DNA from: G963422565 sp963422565
GTDB taxonomy: Bacteria > Pseudomonadota > Alphaproteobacteria > MPNO01
Length of the DNA stretch: 64,000 bases
Assembly (NCBI GenBank): GCA_963422565.1
Contig: OY730228.1
Coordinates: 3,379,780-3,443,779 of the forward strand
Reading direction: 5' to 3'
Shown: piece by piece, positions 24,746-32,992 of the stretch
How positions within the stretch are numbered: position 1 is the stretch's first letter
Layout of the letters: each line of letters starts with the position of its first letter
The notes under the pieces: generated by a model
Databases searched by the model: none
Told to the model about the DNA's origin: nothing
The model's input: only the letters and a program-made list of their open reading frames with translations
Position numbers and translations under genes: made by a program

Positions 24746-26374
24746 ATGGAAGGCCATCTCCGCGACGGGGTCATCATCCTCGCCGCCGCCGTGGTCGCGT
24801 CGGTCGGGCTCGATCGTCTGCGTCTGTCGCCGGTCCTCGGCTACATGATCGTCGGCGTGGCGATCGGCCCGTTCGCGCTGCATCTCATAGACGATGTCGA
24901 GAGCGCGCGCGGCCTCGCCGAGTTCGGTGTGGTGTTTCTGCTGTTCTCCATCGGCCTGGAGCTACCGCTCGGGCGTCTGCGCATACTTTCGCCGATGCTC
25001 TTCGGACTCGCGGCGGCGCAGATCCTGGTCACCGCTGCGGTCATCGGCGGCGCGGCGTTTCTCGCCGGTCTGTCCCTCGACGCGGCGATCGTCGTCGGGC
25101 TCGCGCTCGCCCTTTCCTCGACCGTGTTCGTGGTCCGTCTGCTGATCGACGCTCGGCGGCTCGCCGGTCGGATCGGCCGGTCGGCTTTCGGCATTCTCCT
25201 GACTCAGGATATCGCGATCGCGCCGATCCTCGTGGTGACGATCGCGTTCATCGATCGCGAGACCGGGCTCGCCGTCTCGCTCGGGATCGCGGCCGCGAAG
25301 GCGGCGGCCGCGGTCGCCGTGATCTTCGCGGCCGGGCATTATGTCCTGCGCCCGCTTTTTCGGCTGGCTGCGGTCGGCAAGTCCGAAGAGGCGTTCGTGG
25401 CGACGACGCTTCTCGTCGTGCTCTGTACGGCGGCCCTGACGGAGGTCGCGGGCCTCTCCCTCGCCCTCGGGGGCCTGTTGGCCGGGATGCTGTTGGCCGA
25501 GACCCAGTACAGGCACCAGGTCGCGGCCGAGATCCGGCCGTTTCGCGGCTTGCTCGTCGGCCTGTTCTTCATGACGATCGGAATGGTGACGGATCTCGGT
25601 CATGCCTGGTCGTCGCTCCCGGATGTCGCCGCGGTCCTGGTCGGGATTCTGGCGGCGAAGACGCTGGTCCTCGCGGGGTTGGCGTTGTTGTTCGGTTTCC
25701 CCGCCCAGGTCGCCGTCTCGCTCGGTTTGCTGCTGGCCCAGGGCGGGGAATTCGCCTTCGTTCTGCTGGGCGTCGCCGCGGCCGGCGGCCTCCTGAGCGG
25801 CGCGGACGCGCAGACGCTGATCGTCGCGGTGGCGCTTTCGCTGTTCGTGACGCCGATGCTGGCCGCCGCCAGCCGCCGACTGGCGCGGCAGGGCGCCGCA
25901 CGCAGCGTCGCCCACGCCGACCCGCTGCGTCACCCGGTCGCCGAGACCGGAGGCCATGTGATCATCGCCGGCTACGGCAGGGTCGGACGGACGGTCGCCA
26001 AGCGGCTCGCCGCGGCCGGCATCCCCTATCGGGCGATCGACCAGGATCCGGATCTTGTCGGACGGGCGCAGGGGGACTCGGTCTTTTTCGGCGACGCGAC
26101 GCGGCTCGATGTCCTGCAGGCGCTCCATATCGACCAGGCGCGCGCGGTCGTTGTCGCGCTGCCCGATCGCGAGGCGGCGATTCGGCTCGTCGGGATGCTG
26201 CGCATGGTCGTCGAGGATCGGCCGATCCTGGCGCGCGCCGCCACCGAAGAGCATGCGCGCGAGCTCGTCGAGGCGGGCGCCGACGAGATCGTCCTCGAGC
26301 TGATCGCGACCGGTGATCGGCTGGCTAGGCTGATCCCCGAGGCGAGCCCGGCCGGCGGCGCGGGTGGGCCGTGA
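24746..26374 (+). CDS. Monovalent cation:proton antiporter-2 (KefB/KefC type) with TrkA-N domain
   Basis: A 542-residue inner-membrane protein. A CPA2 exchanger domain of about 12 helices has the motifs GYMIVGVAIGP, GVVFLLFSIGLEL, GILLTQDIAIAPI and GLLLAQGGEFAFVLLGVA. A cytosolic TrkA-N/RCK domain starts near residue 405 (HVIIAGYGRVGRTVAKRL) and binds NAD(H) or nucleotides to gate the channel. The role is potassium/proton exchange and protection against electrophiles. ATG 24746 is chosen because the upstream open frame runs into repeat C. It stands 59 bp ahead of the CoA operon. Confidence 0.9.
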   Translation: MEGHLRDGVIILAAAVVASVGLDRLRLSPVLGYMIVGVAIGPFALHLIDDVESARGLAEFGVVFLLFSIGLELPLGRLRILSPMLFGLAAAQILVTAAVIGGAAFLAGLSLDAAIVVGLALALSSTVFVVRLLIDARRLAGRIGRSAFGILLTQDIAIAPILVVTIAFIDRETGLAVSLGIAAAKAAAAVAVIFAAGHYVLRPLFRLAAVGKSEEAFVATTLLVVLCTAALTEVAGLSLALGGLLAGMLLAETQYRHQVAAEIRPFRGLLVGLFFMTIGMVTDLGHAWSSLPDVAAVLVGILAAKTLVLAGLALLFGFPAQVAVSLGLLLAQGGEFAFVLLGVAAAGGLLSGADAQTLIVAVALSLFVTPMLAAASRRLARQGAARSVAHADPLRHPVAETGGHVIIAGYGRVGRTVAKRLAAAGIPYRAIDQDPDLVGRAQGDSVFFGDATRLDVLQALHIDQARAVVVALPDREAAIRLVGMLRMVVEDRPILARAATEEHARELVEAGADEIVLELIATGDRLARLIPEASPAGGAGGP

Positions 26375-26433
26375 CATCGCCGACCGTTCGGGCGAACATG
26401 CCTGCCTTCGCGTACGACCGCAGGACATGACGG

Positions 26434-27213
26434 GTGAGTTACCGCACGATCCTCTATGACGAAGACGGGCCGGTGGGCAGGATCACGCTCAACCGGCCCC
26501 ATGACGGCAACATGTTCACCGCCGAGACCTGCCGCGAGGTCCGCGACTGCATCGAGGGCATTCGGTGCGAGACCCGTACCCGCGTCGTCGTGCTGACCGG
26601 AGCGGGTAGCAGATTCTTCTGCATCGGTGGGTGCAAGGACAAGGGTACGACGACGCGCCTCTATGCCGGCATGATGCCGACGCTCGAGATGTACGAGGCA
26701 ATCGACAGGCTGCAGAAACCGGTCATCGCCTCCGTCAACGGGTTCGCGGTCGGGGGCGGCAACGTGCTGCAGATGGTGTGCGATCTGACCATCGCCAAGG
26801 AGAGCGCCGTGTTCAGACAGGTCGGGCCGATGATGGGCTCCTTCGATGCCGGTTACGGCACCTGGTATCTTGAGGATCTGGTCGGCAAGAAGCGCGCCAA
26901 GGAGATCTGGTATACGAACCCGAAGATCGGCGCCGCCGAGGCCCTGTCCATGGGGCTGATCAACCGTGTGGTTCCCGACGACGCGCTCGCCGAGGAGACT
27001 CGGAGCTATGCGTTCGAGGTCGCCGAGCGCGGAAGCTTCGCGCTCGCGTCGATCAAGGCGGCCTTCAACGCGCGCCACGGCGGCGTTTCGGGCTTGGCGC
27101 GCGTGGCCCATGATCTGCTTCTGCCCGGCTATCTGGACGGCGAGGAGTCGCGCGAGCTCGGGGCCGCCTTCGCCGCGCGCCGGGCGCCGGATTCGAGCCG
27201 ATTCGGGCGTTGA
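26434..27213 (+). CDS. badI: 2-ketocyclohexanecarboxyl-CoA hydrolase-like crotonase (BadI type)
   Basis: A 259-residue crotonase of the MenB/BadI branch: SRFFCIGGCKDK, NGFAVGGGNVLQMVCDLTIA, RQVGPMMGSFDAGYGTWYLE and GKKRAKEIWY are close to BadI blocks. The Ser-Asp pair in MGSFDAG is the MenB/BadI catalytic signature. BadI opens the ring of 2-ketocyclohexanecarboxyl-CoA to pimeloyl-CoA. The start is GTG at 26434. It is the first gene of an eight-gene operon (6-bp gap to the ligase) whose next genes are the other cyclohexanecarboxylate-pathway types, which supports the call. MenB-like chemistry on another ring remains possible. Confidence 0.72.
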   Translation: MSYRTILYDEDGPVGRITLNRPHDGNMFTAETCREVRDCIEGIRCETRTRVVVLTGAGSRFFCIGGCKDKGTTTRLYAGMMPTLEMYEAIDRLQKPVIASVNGFAVGGGNVLQMVCDLTIAKESAVFRQVGPMMGSFDAGYGTWYLEDLVGKKRAKEIWYTNPKIGAAEALSMGLINRVVPDDALAEETRSYAFEVAERGSFALASIKAAFNARHGGVSGLARVAHDLLLPGYLDGEESRELGAAFAARRAPDSSRFGR

Positions 27214-27219
27214 GTCGCC

Positions 27220-28845
27220 ATGCGCGCGTTTCTGACCCTGCACGACCCTGCCCGGACCCGCCGCTATTACGAGACCGGAGTCTGGCAGGATCAGACCCTC
27301 GACGGCCTCGTCGATATCCATGTTCGGGAGCGCGGCGACGCCTATGCGCTCCGCGACGCGGCCCGGCGCCTCACCTGGGTGGAGGTCCGAGCTTGGGCCG
27401 ATGGGGTCGCGCGCGAACTCCGCGCGCGCGGGCTCGTCTCCGGGGATCGGGTCTCGATCTGGCGCGGAAACGGCATCGAATCGGTGATCGTCATGCTCGC
27501 CTGCGCGCGCGAGGGGTTCGCCTGCAACCCGACCCTTCACCGCACCAACACCTGTGGCGAGGTGGCGGGCCTGCTGGAACGGCTCGGGAGCGCGGCGTTC
27601 TTCACCGAACCCGGCTGGGGCGCCGACCGTGACGAGAACGATCTCGACGCGCTATTGGCCGGGCTTCCGGATCTCCGCGCCGTCTATGGCGAAGAGGACT
27701 TCCCCGGACCCGGGCGCCCGCCCGACACCGAGGCGGACGCGAATCCCGACAAGGTCGCCTATCTCGCGTTCACCTCGGGGACGACCGGCGCGCCCAAATG
27801 CGTGATGCATTCCGATAACACGCTGCTCGCCAACGCCCGCGACATGGTTGCCGCCTGGACGCTCTCGCCGTCGGCGAAGCTGCTCACGCTGAGCCCGATG
27901 TCGCATCACATCGCTTGGGTGGGAGTCGCCCAATGGGTCCTGACCGGTTGCGAGCTGATCACCGACGACAGGCCGGCGGGCCGGGATCGGTTCGACTGGA
28001 TCACCGAGACCGGGGCCACCTACGTCATGGGCGTACCGACCCATGCGATGGATGTCCTGGCCGAGCGGAAGGCCAGAAACGCGCGGCGGATCGGCGCCGT
28101 GGAGACGTTCTACATGGCCGGCGCGCCGATACCCCCTGCCGTCTGCGAAGCCTTCATGGCGCTCGGCATCAGGCCCCAGAACATCTATGGGATGACCGAG
28201 AACTCATCGCATCATTTCACCCATCCGACGGACACGGTCGAGACCGTGACCCGCACTTGCGGGCGCGGTGGGAAAGCCTATGAGGTGGCGATCTTCGACA
28301 GGGAGAACCCCGACCGGCCGGTCGGCCCCGGGGTGGTCGGCGAGATCGCCGGCCGCGGCGGCGCGCTGATGCTCGGCTATTTCGCGGACCAGCGGGCCAC
28401 CGCCGAGAGCTTCAACGGCGACGGCTGGTTCCTTTCGGGCGACCTGGGGGCGCTCGACCCGGCAGGCAATCTCTCGATCGAGGGGCGGCTCAAGGACGTC
28501 ATCATCCGAGGCGGCCACAACATCTATCCGGCGCGGATCGAGGCCCTGGCGATCCGCCATCCCGAGATCGATCGGGCGGCGGTGATCCCGGTGCCCGACG
28601 AACGGCTGGGCGAACGGGGCTGTCTCGCGGTCGTCGGCTGCGCGGCTCCCGAGGACATCCTCGACCATCTGTACCGGGAGGGGCTCTCCCGCTACGACAT
28701 GCCCGAATATTTCATGCGCATGGAGGCATTTCCCTTGACTGCGAGCGGCAAGATACTCAAGCGCGCCCTCGTCGAGCGGGTGCGGACCGACGCCCTGGCG
28801 CCCCGGCCGATGCGCTTCGCCCAGGGACGGGCCGCCGCGCAATGA
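27220..28845 (+). CDS. aliA: Acyl-CoA synthetase, cyclohexanecarboxylate-CoA ligase-like (AliA type)
   Basis: A 541-residue AMP-forming ligase. The ATP loop is FTSGTTGAPKCVMHS (~residue 184), the A5 motif is NIYGMTENSS, the A7 motif is GWFLSGDLGALD and the A8 hinge is IEGRLKDVIIRGGHNIYP. The catalytic lysine lies in the terminal TASGKILKRAL. It activates a carboxylic acid to the CoA thioester. Substrate specificity toward cyclohexanecarboxylate or a related alicyclic acid is inferred from the BadI-, BadK-, BadH- and AliB-like genes around it. It overlaps the next gene by 4 bp (ATGA). Confidence 0.75.
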   Translation: MRAFLTLHDPARTRRYYETGVWQDQTLDGLVDIHVRERGDAYALRDAARRLTWVEVRAWADGVARELRARGLVSGDRVSIWRGNGIESVIVMLACAREGFACNPTLHRTNTCGEVAGLLERLGSAAFFTEPGWGADRDENDLDALLAGLPDLRAVYGEEDFPGPGRPPDTEADANPDKVAYLAFTSGTTGAPKCVMHSDNTLLANARDMVAAWTLSPSAKLLTLSPMSHHIAWVGVAQWVLTGCELITDDRPAGRDRFDWITETGATYVMGVPTHAMDVLAERKARNARRIGAVETFYMAGAPIPPAVCEAFMALGIRPQNIYGMTENSSHHFTHPTDTVETVTRTCGRGGKAYEVAIFDRENPDRPVGPGVVGEIAGRGGALMLGYFADQRATAESFNGDGWFLSGDLGALDPAGNLSIEGRLKDVIIRGGHNIYPARIEALAIRHPEIDRAAVIPVPDERLGERGCLAVVGCAAPEDILDHLYREGLSRYDMPEYFMRMEAFPLTASGKILKRALVERVRTDALAPRPMRFAQGRAAAQ

Positions 28846-29609
28846 CGGTGTCGCTGTCGCGGGAGGGCGACGCCGTCCTGGTCACGCTCGACCGGCCCGA
28901 GGCGTTGAACGCGCTGTCCTTCGAGATATTGGGGCGGCTCGATCGGGCGTTCGATTCGGCGGCCGAGAGCGGCGCGCGGGTCCTGCTGGTCACCGGCGCG
29001 GGCGGCCGCGCGTTCTGCGCAGGAGCGGATATCAAGGAGCTCAAGGGCCGCACCGCGATCGAGGAGAAGCGGGGGACCCGGTTCGGCCAATCGGTGTTCG
29101 CCAAGCTCGATTCGTTGCCCATCCCGTCGGTCGCGCTGATCGACGGCTACGCGTTCGGCGGCGGTCTCGAACTCGCGCTCGCCTGCACGTTTCGGCTGGC
29201 GGCGCCGAGGGCGCGGCTCGCTCTGCCCGAGATAAGGCTCGGCCTGATTCCGGGCTATGGCGGAACGCAGCGATTGCCGCGGCTCGTCGGCGAGGCGCGG
29301 GCTCTCGAGATGATCCTGACCGGCCGCGCGGTCGATGCCGAGGAGGCCCTGCGCATCGGGTTGGTGACCCGGATCGTGGGGGGCGATCTGGTTCGCGCCG
29401 GGCGCGATTTCGCCGCCGAGTTCACCGGCTACAGCCTGCCGGTGCTGGCCATGGCCAGGGAAGCCGTGCAGCGCGCGCTCGACAACCCGATCGGCGAGGG
29501 GCTGAAGATCGAGGCGGACCTGTCTACTCTCGCCTACCGGACCCGGGACGCGGCGGAAGGGATGGCGGCCTTCGAAGAGAAGCGCAAACCGGACTTCCGG
29601 GATGGCTGA
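28842..29609 (+). CDS. Enoyl-CoA hydratase (BadK-like)
   Basis: A 255-residue crotonase hydratase. The oxyanion segment AFCAGADIKELKG and the glycine-rich YAFGGGLELALACTFRLA are present. Both catalytic glutamates are in place (LPEIRLGLIPGYGGTQRLPR and ALEMILTGR). It adds water to a 2,3-enoyl-CoA; in the proposed pathway it would convert cyclohex-1-ene-carboxyl-CoA to the 2-hydroxy form, as BadK does. It overlaps the ligase by 4 bp and the SDR by 8 bp. Confidence 0.85.
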   Translation: MTVSLSREGDAVLVTLDRPEALNALSFEILGRLDRAFDSAAESGARVLLVTGAGGRAFCAGADIKELKGRTAIEEKRGTRFGQSVFAKLDSLPIPSVALIDGYAFGGGLELALACTFRLAAPRARLALPEIRLGLIPGYGGTQRLPRLVGEARALEMILTGRAVDAEEALRIGLVTRIVGGDLVRAGRDFAAEFTGYSLPVLAMAREAVQRALDNPIGEGLKIEADLSTLAYRTRDAAEGMAAFEEKRKPDFRDG

Positions 29610-30318
29610 GCCCGGCGCGCGGGTGGTGGTCACGGGGGCGAGCAGGGGGATCGGCGCTGCCGTCGCGCGCGGGCTGGACGTCGCCGGCTATGCGGTGATC
29701 GGTCTCTCGCGGACCGGGCGGAGCGCCGCCGGGCAGGGCATCGCCTGCGACATGGCGGACGAGCAGGCGGTGCGGAGGGCGTTCGCCGATCTCGCCTCGG
29801 CGCCGGGGTCGCTCGTCGGGCTGGTCAACAACGCCGGTACGCATGGCCAGGCGCCGACGGCGGAGCTCGAGACCGGCGAATACGAGCGCGTGATGCGCGT
29901 CAACGCGACCGCGGTGATGATCGCCGCGCGCGAGGCGCATGCCTTGCTCGTACGGAGCGGCGGCGGGCTGATCGTCAACATGGGCTCGTTCTTCGACAAG
30001 CTCGGTGTCCGGGAGCATCTCGCCTATTGTGCATCCAAGGCGGCTGTTGGCGCGATCACCCGTTGCCTCGCCGTCGAATGGGCCGACCATGGGATCAGCG
30101 TCGTCAACATCGCCCCCGGCTATGTCGAGACCGACTTCAACCGCGGGTTCCTCACGCGCGCGAGCGTCCGGAAGTGGATCGGACACCGCGTTCCGCTGCG
30201 CCGGACCGGGACCGCCGAAGAGGTCGCGCGCCTCGTCGTCGCGCTCTTCGCCGCCGACGCCCCTTATCTCACCGGCGAGACGATCTATCTGGACGGCGGC
30301 CACGGGGTGAACCATTGA
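29602..30318 (+). CDS. SDR-family dehydrogenase (BadH-like 2-hydroxycyclohexanecarboxyl-CoA dehydrogenase)
   Basis: A 238-residue classical SDR: TGASRGIGAAVARGL cofactor loop, LVNNAG, the catalytic Ser (NMGSFFDKLG) and YxxxK (YCASKAA), and PGYVETDFNRGFL. It would oxidise a 2-hydroxyacyl-CoA to the 2-oxo form, which is the step before the BadI-type ring opening encoded at the operon start. The gene-order argument is strong; the sequence alone only shows an FabG-like SDR. The stop overlaps the next gene (TTGA). Confidence 0.8.
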   Translation: MAEPGARVVVTGASRGIGAAVARGLDVAGYAVIGLSRTGRSAAGQGIACDMADEQAVRRAFADLASAPGSLVGLVNNAGTHGQAPTAELETGEYERVMRVNATAVMIAAREAHALLVRSGGGLIVNMGSFFDKLGVREHLAYCASKAAVGAITRCLAVEWADHGISVVNIAPGYVETDFNRGFLTRASVRKWIGHRVPLRRTGTAEEVARLVVALFAADAPYLTGETIYLDGGHGVNH

Positions 30319-31484
30319 GGACCGTGCTCGATCGGCTCGACGCGGCGCGCGGCTGGTCCGAAGACGAGCGCATCGTCATCGACCAGCTTCGGCGGGCGGC
30401 GGCGGAGGTGCTCGCCGCCAACGCCGCCGGGTTCGACGCCAGCGGCGCGTTTCCCTGGCCGAATATCGAGGCACTCAACGCGCTCGGCCTCAACGCGATC
30501 TATGTCCCCGAGGCCTATGGCGGCGCGCCGGTGAGCTACCGCCTCTATCTCGAATGCGTGCGGATCGTTTCCGAGGCCTGCGCGGCGACCGGGATCATCT
30601 ACGCGACCGGGTTCCATGCCATGAAGCCGGTGATCGATTTCGGGACCGAGGAGCAGAAGCGTCGGCTGTTGCCCCGGATCGCCGGCGGCGGGATCGCCGC
30701 GCTCGCCATCACCGAGCCCCAGGCCGGATCGGATGCGGCCGCAATGAAGACCAGATTCACCCCCGACGGCGATGTGGTGGTGGTCGACGGCGGCAAGATA
30801 TTCATAACTTCGGGCGATGTCGCCGATCTCGTCCTGCTGTTCGGCAAATGGTCCGAGATCGCGGACGGCCGCGGGGCCGTCACGGCGCTCGTGCTCGAGA
30901 AGGGCACAGAGGGCTTCGATGTGCTTCGCACCGAACGGAAGATGGGTCTCCGGGCGTCCTCGACTGCGGCGATCGCCTTCGACGGCTGCCGGGTCCCTCG
31001 CACGAACCTTGTCGGGGCGCCGGGGCAGGGGTTCGAGATCCTTCTCGCCTCGCTCAACAAATCGCGTCCGTCGACCGCCGCCCATGCGCTGGGCATCGCC
31101 AGCGCGGCGTTCGACGATATGGTCGCCTATATGAATCAGCGCCGCCAGTCGGGGCGAAAGATCGTCGATTTTCAGGCCAACCAGTTTCTTCTCGCCGATC
31201 TTGCCGCCGAGCTGGCGCTGGTCGAGTGCTGGATCGATCATGTCGCCCGGCTGGTCGACTCGGATGCTGCCGAGTTCGGCGTCGAAGCCTCGATCGCCAA
31301 GCTGCGCGCCTCCGATCTCGCCATGCGCATGACCAGCGAGGCCGTGCAGATGCATGGTGGCTACGGCTATTGCAGCGAGTATCGTGTGGAACGGTTGATG
31401 CGGGACGCCAAGATCACTCAGATCTGGGAAGGCACCAACCAGATACACCGCCAGCTCATCGGCCGGAGCTTCCGCGCGCGATGA
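30315..31484 (+). CDS. aliB: Acyl-CoA dehydrogenase (AliB-like cyclohexanecarboxyl-CoA dehydrogenase)
   Basis: A 389-residue FAD enzyme with family blocks ALAITEPQAGSDAAAMKT, FITSGDVADLVLLFG, KMGLRASSTAAIAFDGCRVP, MHGGYGYCSEYRVERLMRDA and the terminal IWEGTNQIHR containing the catalytic Glu. It removes two hydrogens from an acyl-CoA and passes electrons to ETF. The start is TTG 30315, in the TTGA overlap with the SDR; GTG 30324 is an alternative. The operon context suggests an alicyclic acyl-CoA, as for AliB. Confidence 0.82.
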   Translation: MRTVLDRLDAARGWSEDERIVIDQLRRAAAEVLAANAAGFDASGAFPWPNIEALNALGLNAIYVPEAYGGAPVSYRLYLECVRIVSEACAATGIIYATGFHAMKPVIDFGTEEQKRRLLPRIAGGGIAALAITEPQAGSDAAAMKTRFTPDGDVVVVDGGKIFITSGDVADLVLLFGKWSEIADGRGAVTALVLEKGTEGFDVLRTERKMGLRASSTAAIAFDGCRVPRTNLVGAPGQGFEILLASLNKSRPSTAAHALGIASAAFDDMVAYMNQRRQSGRKIVDFQANQFLLADLAAELALVECWIDHVARLVDSDAAEFGVEASIAKLRASDLAMRMTSEAVQMHGGYGYCSEYRVERLMRDAKITQIWEGTNQIHRQLIGRSFRAR

Positions 31485-32362
31485 GCGGGACGATCCGGAC
31501 CGTCGGCGTCTGCGGAGCCGCCGGGACGATGGGGGCGGGGATCGCGATCGTCGCCGCGCGGGCCGGGTTCGCGACCCGCTGCTACGACCTCTCGCAGGCC
31601 GGGCTGGATGCGGCGCGCGCGCAGACCGAGGCCTTCTTCGATCGGGCCGTGGCGCGCGGGCGGACGAGCGCCACGGCACGGGCATCCGCGCTCGGCGCGA
31701 TGAGCCGGTCGACCGATCCGGACATTCTTGCCGATTGCGATCTGGTGATCGAGGCGGTGTTCGAGGACCTCGCGGTCAAGCGGGATCTACTCCGCCGCCT
31801 CGATTCGATCTGCCCGGATCATGCGATCTTCGCCTCCAACACCTCGACGCTCTCGATCACCGAGATCGCCGCCGCCGGCGGCCGCGAGGACCGGGTGGTC
31901 GGCATGCATTTCTGCTTGCCCGCCCAGCTCATGAAGCTGATCGAGATGTCCGCCGGATTGAACGGCTCGGAGGAGAGCTTCGCCGCCGCCTGGCGCTGGG
32001 CCGAGGCGGCCGGCCAGCTCCCGGTCCGCACCCAGGACCGGCCGGGTTTCATCCTCAACGCTCTTCTGGTGCCGTTCAACAACGACGCCATTCGCGCCGT
32101 CGAGGCGGGCGTGGCCACGGCCGGCGACATCGACAAGGCGATCAAGGCGGGGCTGGGCTACAGGATGGGGCCGCTCGAACTCGTCGATCTGATCGGGCTC
32201 GATACCCAGATCCGCCTGTCGGAGGCTTTCTATCCGATCATGCTCGACCCACGCGCCGCCGCACCTCCGCTGCTTCGCCGCATGGTCGCCGCTGGCCGCC
32301 TCGGCCGGAAGTCGGGCCGCGGCTTCCACGACTACGAGGGCAGCGCGATGTTCGGAGCCTGA
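31481..32362 (+). CDS. 3-hydroxyacyl-CoA dehydrogenase
   Basis: A 293-residue NAD-dependent enzyme of the PaaH/Hbd type: Rossmann loop GVCGAAGTMGAGIA, DLVIEAVFEDLAVKRDL, ASNTSTLSITEIA, catalytic histidine segment GMHFCLPAQLMKLIEM and a C-terminal dimerisation domain (LGYRMGPLELVDLIGLD). The usual HFFNP is HFCLP. It would continue beta-oxidation of the opened (pimeloyl-type) chain. It overlaps the acyl-CoA dehydrogenase gene by 4 bp (ATGA). Confidence 0.88.
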   Translation: MSGTIRTVGVCGAAGTMGAGIAIVAARAGFATRCYDLSQAGLDAARAQTEAFFDRAVARGRTSATARASALGAMSRSTDPDILADCDLVIEAVFEDLAVKRDLLRRLDSICPDHAIFASNTSTLSITEIAAAGGREDRVVGMHFCLPAQLMKLIEMSAGLNGSEESFAAAWRWAEAAGQLPVRTQDRPGFILNALLVPFNNDAIRAVEAGVATAGDIDKAIKAGLGYRMGPLELVDLIGLDTQIRLSEAFYPIMLDPRAAAPPLLRRMVAAGRLGRKSGRGFHDYEGSAMFGA

Positions 32363-32365
32363 GCG

Positions 32366-32992
32366 ATGCGCTACGAGATCCGGCGGATGGGCGAGAGCCG
32401 ATCCTTTCCCGAAGGCGACTCCTTTCTTGACGCCTCGGTCGAAGGCGGCGAGGCGCTGTTCCTGCTGGGCGCGCCGTTCGCGCCCGATCCGGGCCGGGCG
32501 GCGATTCTTGTCGAGCTCGGCCTAGAATGTCTCGATGTCCATCTCGATACGAAGGCCGAAGGGCCGGAGACGAACGTTCTGGGCTTCGCCCGCTATCGCA
32601 ACGGAGAGGATCCGCCGTCGAAGCTGATCGAGCTGGTCGCCGCGCCCGCTGCGGCTGTGGCTGCGGTCGCCGCCGCGCGGCTGGTTCTCGAGGGTGCCGG
32701 GTTCGCGGTCGTCGTCTCCGCCGACCGTGTGGGCCGGATCGTCGACCGACTGGTGCGGCCCAAATACAACGCCGCCCTCCGGCTGCTCGATGACGGTCTT
32801 GCCGAAGCGGGCGACATGGACCGCGTATGCAGGCTCGGACTGGGCTATCCCGACGGGCCGATCGAGCGGGTCGTGCGCGGCGGGCTGGTTCATCACCACG
32901 ACGTGAGCCGGGCGCTGTTCGCGGTCAGCGGCGCGGCGGGCTTCGCGCCGGCGCGCCAGGCGGTCGTGGCGAAGGCGCGGGGCGGGCGGTGA
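32366..32992 (+). CDS. Stand-alone 3-hydroxyacyl-CoA dehydrogenase C-terminal-domain-like protein
   Basis: A 208-residue protein without a nucleotide-binding loop. Residues ~115-205 (VVVSADRVGRIVDRLVRP, YNAALRLLDDG, GLGYPDGPIERVV) match the helical 3HCDH C-terminal domain. The N-terminal ~90 residues (GEALFLLGAPFAP, LVELGLECLDVHLD) resemble the corresponding degenerate first half seen in some two-part dehydrogenases. With no cofactor site it is probably structural, substrate-binding or a partner for the preceding dehydrogenase. The gap to that gene is 3 bp. Confidence 0.65.
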   Translation: MRYEIRRMGESRSFPEGDSFLDASVEGGEALFLLGAPFAPDPGRAAILVELGLECLDVHLDTKAEGPETNVLGFARYRNGEDPPSKLIELVAAPAAAVAAVAAARLVLEGAGFAVVVSADRVGRIVDRLVRPKYNAALRLLDDGLAEAGDMDRVCRLGLGYPDGPIERVVRGGLVHHHDVSRALFAVSGAAGFAPARQAVVAKARGGR

